From the IMG/VR virus record IMGVR_UViG_3300011440_000025, positions 1 to 54,933 of that record: DNA of 54,933 bases; one strand, given 5' to 3'. A program made the translations under genes and the position numbers. The notes beneath the pieces are model-generated. The model worked only from the letters and a program-made list of their open reading frames with translations, searched no databases and was not told the origin of the DNA. Source of the stretch: a virus. Positions 33,517-43,644 of this stretch are shown one piece after another; the stretch's first letter is position 1, and each line of letters starts with the position of its first letter.

Positions 33517-34014
33517 ATGGCACAAGGCTTTCCCGCTCAATTAAACAATCCAGTAATTCCATATGCCACACCGTTGGTAACGGACTTATTTTTCTTTGCT
33601 GATCCTGCATTGGGTAATGGAAAGAAGAATACACTGTCTTCATTGTTGTCTATACTTTCATCTTTTAATATAGTTCAAAGTGTACAAGTAGATACAACGG
33701 GAGACATTATATTACCTTTTGCAAGCAAAGTATTCGGACATTTTTATGGCAGTACAACTATATCCGCTAATGCGGAAATATCTGTAACGGATGATAGTAC
33801 AGCAATTGAATTACATTTTATTTTTCAAGTAGCTGAAGTATCCGCTGGTGTATTTCCAGAATTAGAATGGCCAAGTAATTTTTATATGGGCGATTCAAGA
33901 TGGATATCAGGAACAAAAAAATGGACAGCACTTGAGGTAGGAATATATTTAGGCAAGGCATATAAAACTGCAACAAGTTGGTATTTAGAAATTTCAACAT
34001 TACCATTCATATGA
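33517..34014 (+). CDS. Short tail fibre protein
   Basis: A 165-residue beta-rich protein beginning like a phage fibre attachment domain (QLNNPVIPYATPLVTDLFFF, then GKKNTLSSLLSIL), followed by a compact C-terminal beta domain. ATG preceded by the A-rich TAAATAAA. Its stop overlaps the start of the next fibre gene. Confidence 0.6.
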   Translation: MAQGFPAQLNNPVIPYATPLVTDLFFFADPALGNGKKNTLSSLLSILSSFNIVQSVQVDTTGDIILPFASKVFGHFYGSTTISANAEISVTDDSTAIELHFIFQVAEVSAGVFPELEWPSNFYMGDSRWISGTKKWTALEVGIYLGKAYKTATSWYLEISTLPFI

Positions 34015-36806
34015 AAAAAATATTTTTATTATTATTTCTTTTTGTACTCTTCACTACAATAGCTTGGAGTCAGAGTACTGTACGTATGGCAACGGCTACC
34101 GGAACAGCGGTATATGTAGCTACATTTAATCCACCGTTAACATCATTGAATAGTCAAACGATGTATACGGTAACTTTTACTGGTGCAAATGTTGTTACTA
34201 ATCCAACCCTTGATCCAGACGGTGCAATACCTGCTACCGATATAAAACAAAATGATGGAACCAATCTTGAGATAGGAACGCTAGTTGCTGGTGGTACATA
34301 TAATTTAAAATATGATCCGACTAGTGGAGATTTTAAAATTATCGGTGCTACTGGTAGTGGCGGAGGTGGTCCATCGACAAACATTTATAATTCAGATGGA
34401 ACGTTAACGAGCAATCGTATATTAGACGGTGCGGGATTTAATCTAACATTAGATGATATTGTAAATTACAATGTAGTTTCTACAGGGTATATAGGAATGC
34501 AAAGTGGAGATGGCGGTATAGCTGTAACTTCTAATGGGAATATTACGCTTGCAACAGCTGGTGGTTCTGCTAATATAATTGCTGAATCAATAGAGTTCCA
34601 ATCTGAAGTTGGAAGTATAAATTTATTATCTGATCTTGCTTCTATATCTTTAACATCTACAGTACAAGATATACAAATTATAGCAGGGGATGATATAGAT
34701 TTAAATCCAGCAGATGATATTTTATTGAAAGGTATTGCAGCTGGTAGTCCAACAACACAATTTTTTAGAGGGGATGGAACGTGGGCTGTAGTTGGTCCGG
34801 GTACTCCTGATTTAACTTGGGTAACAAAGACAAGCAACTATACACCGATAGCAGCAGATTCGTCATTGGTTCAACCTGCATTTAATATGCGATCTGCTTC
34901 TGCAATTTCATTTACTGTTCCACCGTTTTCAGGAGTTAACTTTGCAGCAGGTCAAACGTTTTTAATATACAATGATAGTACAGGTATCGTATCGATACTT
35001 GAAGGATCAGGCGTAGATTTTGAAACTACTGCTGAAGGTGGTACAGGTCCGTGGACATTAGAAGAAAATGAATACGCGGTAGTTTCAAAATCAAATGCAA
35101 CTAATACATGGAAGTTAATGATGGGTGTAGGTGGTGGAGGTGGAGGGGATAACATTTATAATACAAACGGAACCCTTACCGCGGCACGAACATTGACTGG
35201 TGCAAATTTTGATTTAACTTTTACAGGGGTTCAAGATTTATTTTTAGAGTCTACATCCTTTACGGGTCAAGCCCAAGATAATATTGATTTCTTTACATGG
35301 GATGGTAATATAACTTTTGAAGCTAATGAAGCAACTACTGGAAATGTAACAATGATTGCAGGTAACTCGGTATCGTTAGTTTCTGATGATGTTGACTTAG
35401 ATATATTAGATGATTTACAAATCAATGGTGTATCAGGTACAACGGGTCAAGTGATTGGTAATACAAACGGTCATGCCGCATGGATTACACCGTCAGGTTC
35501 ATTTACTAATACAGCAGCAAATAATGAGATACCAAAAAGCGATGGAACAAATCTTGATCCATCAGGTATAGAATCTACTACTGCTGGTAATCTTAAATTA
35601 GGATTATCAAGTACAGTAGGAGCACTTAGAATTTTAGAAGCAAGTGGATCAGAAGTTAATGTTGGTTTACAAATAAACTCTAAAGGAGTCGGCACAATTC
35701 ATATTGCACCCAGTACAATGTCGGGTTCTTTTATAACGATGCTTGCAGGTAGTTTAGCTTTTACAGCAGGTAATGGATCAGCCCAACTTATAGGAACCAC
35801 AGTTGACCTAGCTTCTGGTACAACGGTTAGACTAGGCAAAGATGATTTATCAGGTACTAATAGAACTCTTATAGCAGCAGGGTCAGGATCAAATTTAGAT
35901 ATGACGTTAACAACAAAAGGTGCAAGTTCATTTTATTTTACGCAAGCTATTAACGCTTATTTTCAAAATGTAAATAGTTTTCATATTCAAGGTAATACAA
36001 GCCCAACAATATTTCTTGGCGCTGACGGATACGCAGGTAGTGTTTACCAAAAAGCAGCATCGGGTACAGCTGGTCAGGTCAATGGAGCGACAATAGAGTT
36101 TATCGGTGGTCAAGCATATCAAGCATCAGGCAATGGTAACGGTGGCAATTTAGCTTTTGTATCTGGTGCAAGACGTTCGGCAGGTAGCGGTACCGATGGA
36201 AAAATTTATTTCAATGCTTTAGGTACTTGGACAGAATGGATCAATGGTAATGCAACACCTACAGGTTTATCAAATTCAGTAGGTGTTTATTCACAAGATG
36301 TTTCAAGTAGTGCTGAATGGTTTGTAAAAAATGAATTAGGATATGTACATCAAATTTCCGGATACCATTGGAAAAAATTAACATACGATCTTACTTCTAC
36401 ACCTAGTTCTGGTTCAGGTGAAACAACTTTATTTTCATATTCTTTACCAGCGGGTACATTAGCAGTCAACGGTCAGGCTATACATATAAGAGCAGCTGGA
36501 TCAACTGCTTTAAATGGTAATACGAAAACACTTAAGATGAAGTTTGGTGCAGTTACTTTTTCTACTATACTTTTAGGAAGCAATACAATAAATAATATTT
36601 GGGCAGCGGATTGTTATATTACACGAAATACTGCTACTACACAAAAATGTAATTGCATATTAAATACAACGGATGGATTGATGGTAGCACAGGTATCTTC
36701 GGCAGGAGAAACTTTATCTGGTGCAGTAACATTTTCTATTACTGGACAAGGTTCAGCTACCAACGATATTTTAAGAGACCAAGTTTCCATATTTTACGAA
36801 CCTTAA
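34011..36806 (+). CDS. Large tail fibre protein with signal peptide
   Basis: A 931-residue protein from the ATG at 34011, which overlaps the previous stop; the longer frame from 33978 would bury the signal. The N-terminus MKKIFLLLFLFVLFTTIAWS followed by Q is a clear Sec signal peptide, odd for a virion protein. The body is Gly/Thr/Asn-rich, with two copies of a unit starting NIYNSDGTLTSNR and NIYNTNGTLTAAR, and many beta-solenoid-like turns. The last 140 residues look like a C-terminal knob. Either a fibre with a relic or functional signal, or a secreted fibre-like adhesin. Confidence 0.7.
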   Translation: MKKIFLLLFLFVLFTTIAWSQSTVRMATATGTAVYVATFNPPLTSLNSQTMYTVTFTGANVVTNPTLDPDGAIPATDIKQNDGTNLEIGTLVAGGTYNLKYDPTSGDFKIIGATGSGGGGPSTNIYNSDGTLTSNRILDGAGFNLTLDDIVNYNVVSTGYIGMQSGDGGIAVTSNGNITLATAGGSANIIAESIEFQSEVGSINLLSDLASISLTSTVQDIQIIAGDDIDLNPADDILLKGIAAGSPTTQFFRGDGTWAVVGPGTPDLTWVTKTSNYTPIAADSSLVQPAFNMRSASAISFTVPPFSGVNFAAGQTFLIYNDSTGIVSILEGSGVDFETTAEGGTGPWTLEENEYAVVSKSNATNTWKLMMGVGGGGGGDNIYNTNGTLTAARTLTGANFDLTFTGVQDLFLESTSFTGQAQDNIDFFTWDGNITFEANEATTGNVTMIAGNSVSLVSDDVDLDILDDLQINGVSGTTGQVIGNTNGHAAWITPSGSFTNTAANNEIPKSDGTNLDPSGIESTTAGNLKLGLSSTVGALRILEASGSEVNVGLQINSKGVGTIHIAPSTMSGSFITMLAGSLAFTAGNGSAQLIGTTVDLASGTTVRLGKDDLSGTNRTLIAAGSGSNLDMTLTTKGASSFYFTQAINAYFQNVNSFHIQGNTSPTIFLGADGYAGSVYQKAASGTAGQVNGATIEFIGGQAYQASGNGNGGNLAFVSGARRSAGSGTDGKIYFNALGTWTEWINGNATPTGLSNSVGVYSQDVSSSAEWFVKNELGYVHQISGYHWKKLTYDLTSTPSSGSGETTLFSYSLPAGTLAVNGQAIHIRAAGSTALNGNTKTLKMKFGAVTFSTILLGSNTINNIWAADCYITRNTATTQKCNCILNTTDGLMVAQVSSAGETLSGAVTFSITGQGSATNDILRDQVSIFYEP

Positions 36807-36811
36807 CATAT

Positions 36812-38905
36812 ATGAAAAAACTAATTCTATTATTTTTTATTCTATTTTCTTTTGCGTCTAATGCGCAGATACGTGCTATTGCTACAATGCGTAGCGATAC
36901 GGATGCGCCTACACCACCAACGCCTGAAGATCCATTTGTAATTACGGATGATCATATACTTGGTACGCAAGGTTATCAATTTAACTATGCCGTTGGTACT
37001 TGGATTGGGGGTACAGGAATTGCCGGATGGTATAACACAACTTTATATTATACGGGAACAACTAATGGCTATGTAGAATTTACTTTCAATGGTACTAGCA
37101 TTCATTTGTTTACGGAGAAAAAAGATACGCATGGTATCATGGCCATATCTATTGATGGTGGTGCAGAAACCAATGTTGATTTATATTCTGCTTCACCATT
37201 ACTACAGCAAGATGTTTGGAATAGCGGAACAATATCACAAGCTGTTCATACTGTTAAGATAAGATGTACAGGTACAAAGAATGCAAGTTCATCTAATTAC
37301 TATGCTATTGTAGATTATCTTAAAGTTTATAATCCATTACCAGTAGAAGAGACACCGGACCCTGATCCAACATTTACCCACTACGTTAAAACTACTGGAA
37401 GTAATACGGCAAACAATTGTACTAACTCGGCAGCACCGTGTTTAACAATAGGCTATGCGTTAACGCAAATGAGTTCCGGTCATGTGCTATCTGTTGGACC
37501 TGGAACATTTGTTGAACCAGCTTACTTAGCGCCAACTCCCGGTGAATCTATACATGGAAGTGGAGTAGATGTTACAATAGTAAAACTAAACTCATCATTG
37601 AATTGGGACGTTACTGCTGGAGCAATTCAAGCAAGTAAAACAATGTTCCAATATAATACGGCAGGATCAACGGCACATTTTCTTAGCGATCTTACTATAG
37701 AGGGTAATGGAAAGTTGGTTCATGCTGGAATCTATATAGCGAACGGAAGAAATAATGTTACTGTAGAAGATGTTAAGATAACTAACTTTGATTATTTCGG
37801 AGCATACGTAGCAGCCAATAATATAACTTTTCATAACGTCCAAATAATAAACAGCGCTGAAGCCCATACATCTTTTTCTACTGGTAACTTAATGGTTGGC
37901 GGTCTTAATACTTTTACTTGCGACAATGTAGATATAAGTGATAACCTTGAAGGCTATGGAGTTAAATCTTTTGGTGCAGGGGTTATTATTGAATCAATGC
38001 TCTTTGAAAATAGTGAAGTAAGAGTCGTACCGTATTCACCTTATGGTGGTAGTACTGTTCCAAACATTGCATTTGAATTTGAAAGTGCAAAGCCACGTAA
38101 TTGTATAATAAGAAATAGTTATTTTGATAATAATATTTCAATAGTTCGTGCGATAGGTAGTGTCAATGAAGGGTTTAATACAGTACACATAACAAATAAT
38201 ATAATTGATACAATCACAAAAGGTGCCGGTGGAACTACTTCGATGAATGCGTCTATAGAGTTTTCATCGCATAACGGTGAGATAAGTCATAACCATATTG
38301 TTGGCGGTCGCTTTGCTTATATCGTTAGTTGGAATACTGGTGAAACTACACAACAACAAAATTTAAGAGTGCACCATAATACCGTCTATATGACGGGGCA
38401 TGTAAATTCACCAACAGGATTAGTACGAGCAAGTTATCATGGTTGGAATGGTCTATACATTTATAATAACACCGTTCATATTCCACCAACACAAAATTAT
38501 AATGTTGCTATAGTATATAATGGTGCCAATGGTGTAACCTATAATAGCACAAACGTTCAAGTAAAAAATAATATTATATATGATCAGTCAACAAGCGATG
38601 GTGGAGTAGGTGGTGCAAATGCTATAGTAAGGATGGAAGGTAGCGGTGGAAGTTTCACCTCTTCTAACTTCTCTTATAATTTAATCAACGGTATGTCTAC
38701 TACACTTCCGGGTGGATGGACATCCTCAGATAACTTAACATCATCGCCACAGCTTCAAGGAGGTGGTGGAGTAAATCCATCTCCATTTACTTATACTCCT
38801 TTTTATAAACCAGCACTTGGCTCTCCAGTAATTAATACGGGGATCAATGTTGGGTTACCGTTTACAGGAGCAGCACCAACTAGAGGCAGACTAGAGTATC
38901 CATAA
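36812..38905 (+). CDS. Secreted right-handed beta-helix protein with sugar-binding-like domain
   Basis: A 697-residue protein; ATG at 36812 chosen because it begins a Sec signal peptide (MKKLILLFFILFSFASNAQ). Residues about 45-185 are a galactose-binding-like domain related to that in the protein at 13882. From about 195 (HYVKTTGSNTANNCTNSAAP) a parallel beta-helix of pectate-lyase type runs to the C-terminus, ending SPVINTGINVGLPFTGAAP, a motif common in such folds. Likely a spike or polysaccharide-degrading or binding protein. The signal peptide is unusual in a fibre cluster. Confidence 0.72.
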   Translation: MKKLILLFFILFSFASNAQIRAIATMRSDTDAPTPPTPEDPFVITDDHILGTQGYQFNYAVGTWIGGTGIAGWYNTTLYYTGTTNGYVEFTFNGTSIHLFTEKKDTHGIMAISIDGGAETNVDLYSASPLLQQDVWNSGTISQAVHTVKIRCTGTKNASSSNYYAIVDYLKVYNPLPVEETPDPDPTFTHYVKTTGSNTANNCTNSAAPCLTIGYALTQMSSGHVLSVGPGTFVEPAYLAPTPGESIHGSGVDVTIVKLNSSLNWDVTAGAIQASKTMFQYNTAGSTAHFLSDLTIEGNGKLVHAGIYIANGRNNVTVEDVKITNFDYFGAYVAANNITFHNVQIINSAEAHTSFSTGNLMVGGLNTFTCDNVDISDNLEGYGVKSFGAGVIIESMLFENSEVRVVPYSPYGGSTVPNIAFEFESAKPRNCIIRNSYFDNNISIVRAIGSVNEGFNTVHITNNIIDTITKGAGGTTSMNASIEFSSHNGEISHNHIVGGRFAYIVSWNTGETTQQQNLRVHHNTVYMTGHVNSPTGLVRASYHGWNGLYIYNNTVHIPPTQNYNVAIVYNGANGVTYNSTNVQVKNNIIYDQSTSDGGVGGANAIVRMEGSGGSFTSSNFSYNLINGMSTTLPGGWTSSDNLTSSPQLQGGGGVNPSPFTYTPFYKPALGSPVINTGINVGLPFTGAAPTRGRLEYP

Positions 38906-38916
38906 CTAATTATAAT

Positions 38917-39264
38917 ATGAGTAGCTTAAGAAAAATTTATAAGGGGAATAACGGAACAGTCGAATGGCCATTCAATGACAATGAGGGGAACCCATTAAAC
39001 TTGGATCAGATGGTAACGGTTACTGCACAAGTCATTCAAAAAGATCGTGTAGTAGAAACTTATGTAATGGCAGATGGTACAGAGTTTAGACGTAAAGATG
39101 TAGCAAGCGATACGGTTGTATTCGAATATACAACGGCTCTTACCAATACGTTAGCAAAGATGGTTACTGCATTACGAGTAACAATTGTGGGACCAGAAAT
39201 TTATTTGGTTGTAGATGATAATAGAATATGGACAAAGCAAGAAGATATTTTTGAGGTAGTATAA
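38917..39264 (+). CDS. Small beta-rich tail protein
   Basis: A 115-residue protein resembling the N-terminal attachment domain of phage baseplate upper proteins: IYKGNNGTVEWPFNDNEGNP, then alternating strands ending VDDNRIWTKQEDIFEV. Probably part of the fibre assembly. Confidence 0.55.
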   Translation: MSSLRKIYKGNNGTVEWPFNDNEGNPLNLDQMVTVTAQVIQKDRVVETYVMADGTEFRRKDVASDTVVFEYTTALTNTLAKMVTALRVTIVGPEIYLVVDDNRIWTKQEDIFEVV

Positions 39265-39288
39265 TTTAACTTTTAAACTTTTAATAAA

Positions 39289-39750
39289 ATGGCAGCAGCA
39301 GGAAAATGGAAAATGTACGCAAAGGCTAAACTAGCAATTGCAAATGGTGACATAGATTTTAATGGTCACTCGTTCAAGATTAATTTGTATTTAAGTACAT
39401 CGAATTGTGATACGCTTACAGCCCACGATGCACTAGCAGATTTAACTAACCAAGTAGCAACGGCATTTGGTTATACGCAAAACACAAAAGCAGTAACGAT
39501 TACTACAGCGGATGCAAGTGGTACGATCACAATTGATGAAACTACTAACCCAGTATGGACAGCATCGGGTGGTGCGATCACTGCAAGGTTCGCGGTTATT
39601 TACGATGATACGCACGCGGATGATATGCCGATTTGTGTTTGTCTATTAGATACGGCACCAGCAGATGTGACCGCAACGGATGGTAATACCTTTACTATTA
39701 CAATGAATGCGAGCGGCATCTTAACATTGAGCGGTGCGGATAGTAACTAA
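39289..39750 (+). CDS. Beta-rich structural protein
   Basis: A 153-residue Thr/Ala/Asp-rich protein with a pattern common in phage fibre-associated proteins (KINLYLSTSNCDTL, TITIDETTNPVW, FAVIYDDTHADD). No catalytic motif. ATG lies in an A-rich context (TAATAAA). Confidence 0.55.
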   Translation: MAAAGKWKMYAKAKLAIANGDIDFNGHSFKINLYLSTSNCDTLTAHDALADLTNQVATAFGYTQNTKAVTITTADASGTITIDETTNPVWTASGGAITARFAVIYDDTHADDMPICVCLLDTAPADVTATDGNTFTITMNASGILTLSGADSN

Positions 39751-39760
39751 TTAAAATGAA

Positions 39761-42154
39761 ATGGCTGTAGTATTAGGAGTAAGTTCCGGATTTGTTATAA
39801 CAGCGCCAACGGCTGACCCTGCTGGTGCTGTTAATACTACTATTGATGGTTCATCGGTAGTAACAAAAGATACTGCTCCAAAAGGTGCCACCATTACCAT
39901 AACAGAAATTGGTTGGTATCGTGGTGCCGGAACTAACGCGGCCAATTTTGAAATTGCATTATATTCTGAGTCGGCTGGTATTGCGTCTACTAGGGTACAA
40001 GTTGATGCAACTAATTCAAGTACGTCCGGTGGCTGGACCGTTGTAACAGGATTAAGCTGGGCAGTAACTGAAAACACCGCGTATTGGTTAGCGGTGCAAA
40101 TGGATGCCCATAGCGGATCAAGTACAATAGATGGTGAAGCGTCTGGTGGTGCCGGTGTTGATGTTCTAACTTCCCAAACAACTCTTAACAATCCGTATGG
40201 AGGTGGTACGGTATCCGATGCAGATGGTTTATATGCTATCTATGCAAAGATAAGTATTGTTCAAAATCTTGCTCCAGCAGTAGGCGCAGCAACATGGGAA
40301 GGGTTTGCACCTACTGTAGTTGGTGGTAGTGGCTCACCTGTTAATGTTACCCCAAGCGTTGGAGCAATGGTGGCAACGGGGTTTGCTCCTATCGTTGCAG
40401 CAAGTAATGAATATCAAGTATTGTTAGATAGGGCAACTACACTTACTTATGGACATCCTACAGCTGGACAAAAGATAAAACAAAATACACTTTTTTCTAG
40501 GATAAAATCCGCTGGTTTATTAGATGATATAGAAGCCATGTGGATATTTGCAACGGATAGTAATTCAGATTTCGCTACATTGAATTGGATAACACCAGCT
40601 AGTTATCAATGTACAAAAGTTAACTCCCCTGTCCATACACTTAATCAAGGATTTAATGGTAACGATTCAAACTCTTATTTAAATACTAATTTAGCCACAA
40701 ATCAACTTGTTAAAGCAACAGTAAGTTCAGTATCTTTTTTAATAGATATAAAGTATTGGCCGCTTACAAATGGTTTTCAAATTGGATCAGGAAGTGATTC
40801 TATATCTTTTTCGTTATATAATACAGTTGCTAAACTTATTGGTGGTGACTCCAACTTTGATATGGGGGAAACCCCACCTGTTGGAACATGGTTCGCTGAT
40901 AGAAGTGGAACGGATGTTAACATTTACAACAGTAATAGCTTATATAAAAATGTTACCACAGCTACTGGAACTGCTCATGAGTACCCTATTTGGATAGATG
41001 CTATGAATGAGGGTGCGGGATCAAATTATAATGACGCACTCATAAGAGTTTTAATAATAGCAAAGCATCTTGACAGCACTAAGCGAACAGCATTATACGA
41101 TGCGGTTACTGCTTATATAAATTCAATTACTGAAGCGTTTCCAAATGTTGGTGCAGGTACCTTTAATGGATTCGCACCTACTGTTTCCGTAACTACTAAT
41201 CAAAATATTACTACGGATGTTGGTGCAGGAACATTAATTGGATTTGCTCCTACTGTTGAAACACCATTAAATATAACGGCTGACCTAGGGGTTGCTACCT
41301 TCGTTGGATTTGAACCTACAGTAACAGCTGGATCAGGCTTAACTATTTTACCAGATGTTGGAGTAGGGATACTTACAGGTTTTGGTCCTACTGTAGTTGC
41401 AACAGATCATAAAAATATAATCGCTGACTTAGGGGTTGCGGTATATACTGGGTTTGCTCCAGTAGTATTTGCATCAGACCATAAGAATATAATAACGGAT
41501 ATAGGAGCAGCAACCTATAATGGATTTGTTCCTACCATTACTACTCCAATAAATTTAAATGCTGGTGTAGGAGTATTAACTGCTACAGGATTTGCTCCAT
41601 CCGTTGCCACTCCAAGAGAAGTGTCTCCGGGGATTGGAGTATGTATTTATAATGGATTTGCACCAACATTAGTATTGCCAAGGAATATAACGGTTGATCT
41701 AGGGGTTGCATTATATAATGGATTCGCACCGTCAGTAGCGGCTGGATCAGGGGTACTACCAGATGTTGGTAGTATATTAGCTACAGGATTTGCGCCAACC
41801 GTATCCGTAACTAACCATATAAATATAACGCTTGATGTTGGAGCAGCAACGTATACAGGTTTTGCACCTACAGTATTTGCAAGTGATTCTAAAAATATAT
41901 TAATAGGATTAGGTGAAGCAACTTTAAATGGATTTGAACCAACAGTATTTGCTAGCGACAATAAGAATATCGCTATAGGATTAGGTGAGATGGTAATGGT
42001 TGGATATAATCCAGCTATAGGTACACAACCTACAACAGTTTTTCCAGATATAGGAGCAGCCATATTCTTAGGATATGAACCTACTGTAGTTGCCTCAACC
42101 ACTCCAGTAAATGTTCCGGAACCAAAACGTATGAGGGTAATTTACTTAGATTAA
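39761..42154 (+). CDS. Repeat-rich fibre protein with lectin-like domain
   Basis: A 797-residue protein. An N-terminal beta domain (about 1-165) is followed by two short repeats. Next comes a concanavalin/LamG-like domain (about 225-465; SVSFLIDIKYWPLTNGFQIG, IRVLIIAKHLDSTKRTALYD), then fourteen further repeats of about 25 residues with core D-x-G-x-A-x3-G-F-A-P-T-V. In all I count sixteen repeats, variable only at core-facing positions. The same unit ends the protein at 28445. Probably a beta-rich fibre shaft with a glycan-binding head. Confidence 0.72.
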   Translation: MAVVLGVSSGFVITAPTADPAGAVNTTIDGSSVVTKDTAPKGATITITEIGWYRGAGTNAANFEIALYSESAGIASTRVQVDATNSSTSGGWTVVTGLSWAVTENTAYWLAVQMDAHSGSSTIDGEASGGAGVDVLTSQTTLNNPYGGGTVSDADGLYAIYAKISIVQNLAPAVGAATWEGFAPTVVGGSGSPVNVTPSVGAMVATGFAPIVAASNEYQVLLDRATTLTYGHPTAGQKIKQNTLFSRIKSAGLLDDIEAMWIFATDSNSDFATLNWITPASYQCTKVNSPVHTLNQGFNGNDSNSYLNTNLATNQLVKATVSSVSFLIDIKYWPLTNGFQIGSGSDSISFSLYNTVAKLIGGDSNFDMGETPPVGTWFADRSGTDVNIYNSNSLYKNVTTATGTAHEYPIWIDAMNEGAGSNYNDALIRVLIIAKHLDSTKRTALYDAVTAYINSITEAFPNVGAGTFNGFAPTVSVTTNQNITTDVGAGTLIGFAPTVETPLNITADLGVATFVGFEPTVTAGSGLTILPDVGVGILTGFGPTVVATDHKNIIADLGVAVYTGFAPVVFASDHKNIITDIGAATYNGFVPTITTPINLNAGVGVLTATGFAPSVATPREVSPGIGVCIYNGFAPTLVLPRNITVDLGVALYNGFAPSVAAGSGVLPDVGSILATGFAPTVSVTNHINITLDVGAATYTGFAPTVFASDSKNILIGLGEATLNGFEPTVFASDNKNIAIGLGEMVMVGYNPAIGTQPTTVFPDIGAAIFLGYEPTVVASTTPVNVPEPKRMRVIYLD

Positions 42155-42156
42155 TT

Positions 42157-42372
42157 ATGGCACAGATAGATGGACCAATTTATATTACGCGCACAACATT
42201 AGAAGATGAAATAAATCTTGCGCGAAAAGAACTTGATGGAATAGTTTTTATGACTCGCACACGAACTACTATTATAGTAGAGGGTGCGGAAGATGAAAGT
42301 GAAGGAGCAATGGCAACACAAGGCAATACGCTTATAATAACTTATAATGAAGAGTTTATATTACCTAACTAA
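42157..42372 (+). CDS. Small hypothetical tail-region protein
   Basis: A 71-residue protein starting two bases after the repeat protein. It has strands ITRTTLEDEINL and TLIITYNEEFIL and an acidic middle. Function unknown; possibly a fibre chaperone. Confidence 0.5.
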   Translation: MAQIDGPIYITRTTLEDEINLARKELDGIVFMTRTRTTIIVEGAEDESEGAMATQGNTLIITYNEEFILPN

Positions 42373-42386
42373 AAAATAAAAACAAA

Positions 42387-43640
42387 ATGGCAGTAACGTA
42401 CATTTCTGATTTACCAGCAGCAAGCGCATTGGCTGGGACTGAAGTTTTTCCAGGGGATCAATCCGCAGCTACGAAAAAGATTACCGCTAATCAACTTCGA
42501 CAATATATAAATAAATCTAATGGTTTATTTAATATTTTAGACTATGGTGCAGTACAAGATAGCACAACAGATAATGCAGCATCAATACAAGCAGCGATAG
42601 ATGATGCTATTTTATTTAGAGGAAAAGTTATTGTTCCTTGTGGCGTTTCGAATTTCAATTATTTTAGAATTGATAGTGGCTTGGAAATTTTAGCAACCGC
42701 ATTTCCAAACGATCAACACTATTTGTCTATTGAAGGTTATGGCCGTACTGTTCAAATACAATACCATGGTGCAAATAATGGTTCAGTAATAGCGATAGCA
42801 GGAATGAGAGGCGGTCAAATACATAACCTAAAATTAAGTATAGCAACTGGAATTACTGGATGCACAGGTTTTGATATAGGGACAAACGAGTTTGGAACTA
42901 CTGGTAATTTTTCTTTTTATGATTGTCATGTTGGACTTAATAACGGTGTAGATAATACAGGTTTTAGAACAGGTATATATTCTGTAGGAGGCAATGGAGA
43001 TGTTTCTTTTGTAAACTTTTATAGCTGTCAAGTATGGGGGGGACAAAGTTACGGTTATAGCGGACAGTATGGTTGGGAGATTGGTGGTCAGAACGCTCTT
43101 CAATTTGGTTTTCATAGCTGTGGAATATTTTTATGTGATCGTGGTTTATTTATTAACGATGGTGGGATTGCTTGTTATCTATACGGTACGGGCGGATCAG
43201 GAAATAATATTGATGTCTATGTTGCTTTCGTTGGGTCGCTTACTATTGATGGTGGTAGATGGGAAGGTGGTCATAGATTTTTAGATATCACGTGGGCTGG
43301 AAGACCTTCATGTGTGAGGCTAGCAAATATTGAATTTGGAGGGTATACTTTTAGTGAAGGTAGTACGTTAATTCAGTCTGGTCAAAATTGTACTCTTATA
43401 ATAGACAGCTTAATGGTTTATAGAGGAGCAGGTCTTACGTATACTGATCCTATGATTATTTTGTATGCCGATCACGATAGCATTGGTAATTGTCATATAA
43501 GAGGCGGTCAATATCAGACTTCAAGTTCTACACTTGTAACTGTTACATATCCTTCTAAGTGGCACATAAATTTGAAAAGGGTTGGTAAGTATAATACTAA
43601 CTTGGAGACAACCACTTACTTTGCCGATATAGATAATTAA
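42387..43640 (+). CDS. Tailspike, pectate-lyase-like beta-helix
   Basis: A 417-residue spike. The attachment domain has ISDLPAASALAGTEVFPGDQ followed by TKKITANQLRQYI. Then FNILDYGAVQDSTTDNAASI (from about residue 47) is the hallmark of Pectate_lyase_3/tailspike folds. The rest forms beta-helix coils rich in Gly, Asn and Ser. It probably binds or depolymerises a surface polysaccharide; the active site cannot be read from sequence. No signal peptide, unlike the spike at 36812. Confidence 0.75.
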   Translation: MAVTYISDLPAASALAGTEVFPGDQSAATKKITANQLRQYINKSNGLFNILDYGAVQDSTTDNAASIQAAIDDAILFRGKVIVPCGVSNFNYFRIDSGLEILATAFPNDQHYLSIEGYGRTVQIQYHGANNGSVIAIAGMRGGQIHNLKLSIATGITGCTGFDIGTNEFGTTGNFSFYDCHVGLNNGVDNTGFRTGIYSVGGNGDVSFVNFYSCQVWGGQSYGYSGQYGWEIGGQNALQFGFHSCGIFLCDRGLFINDGGIACYLYGTGGSGNNIDVYVAFVGSLTIDGGRWEGGHRFLDITWAGRPSCVRLANIEFGGYTFSEGSTLIQSGQNCTLIIDSLMVYRGAGLTYTDPMIILYADHDSIGNCHIRGGQYQTSSSTLVTVTYPSKWHINLKRVGKYNTNLETTTYFADIDN

Positions 43641-43644
43641 TAAT

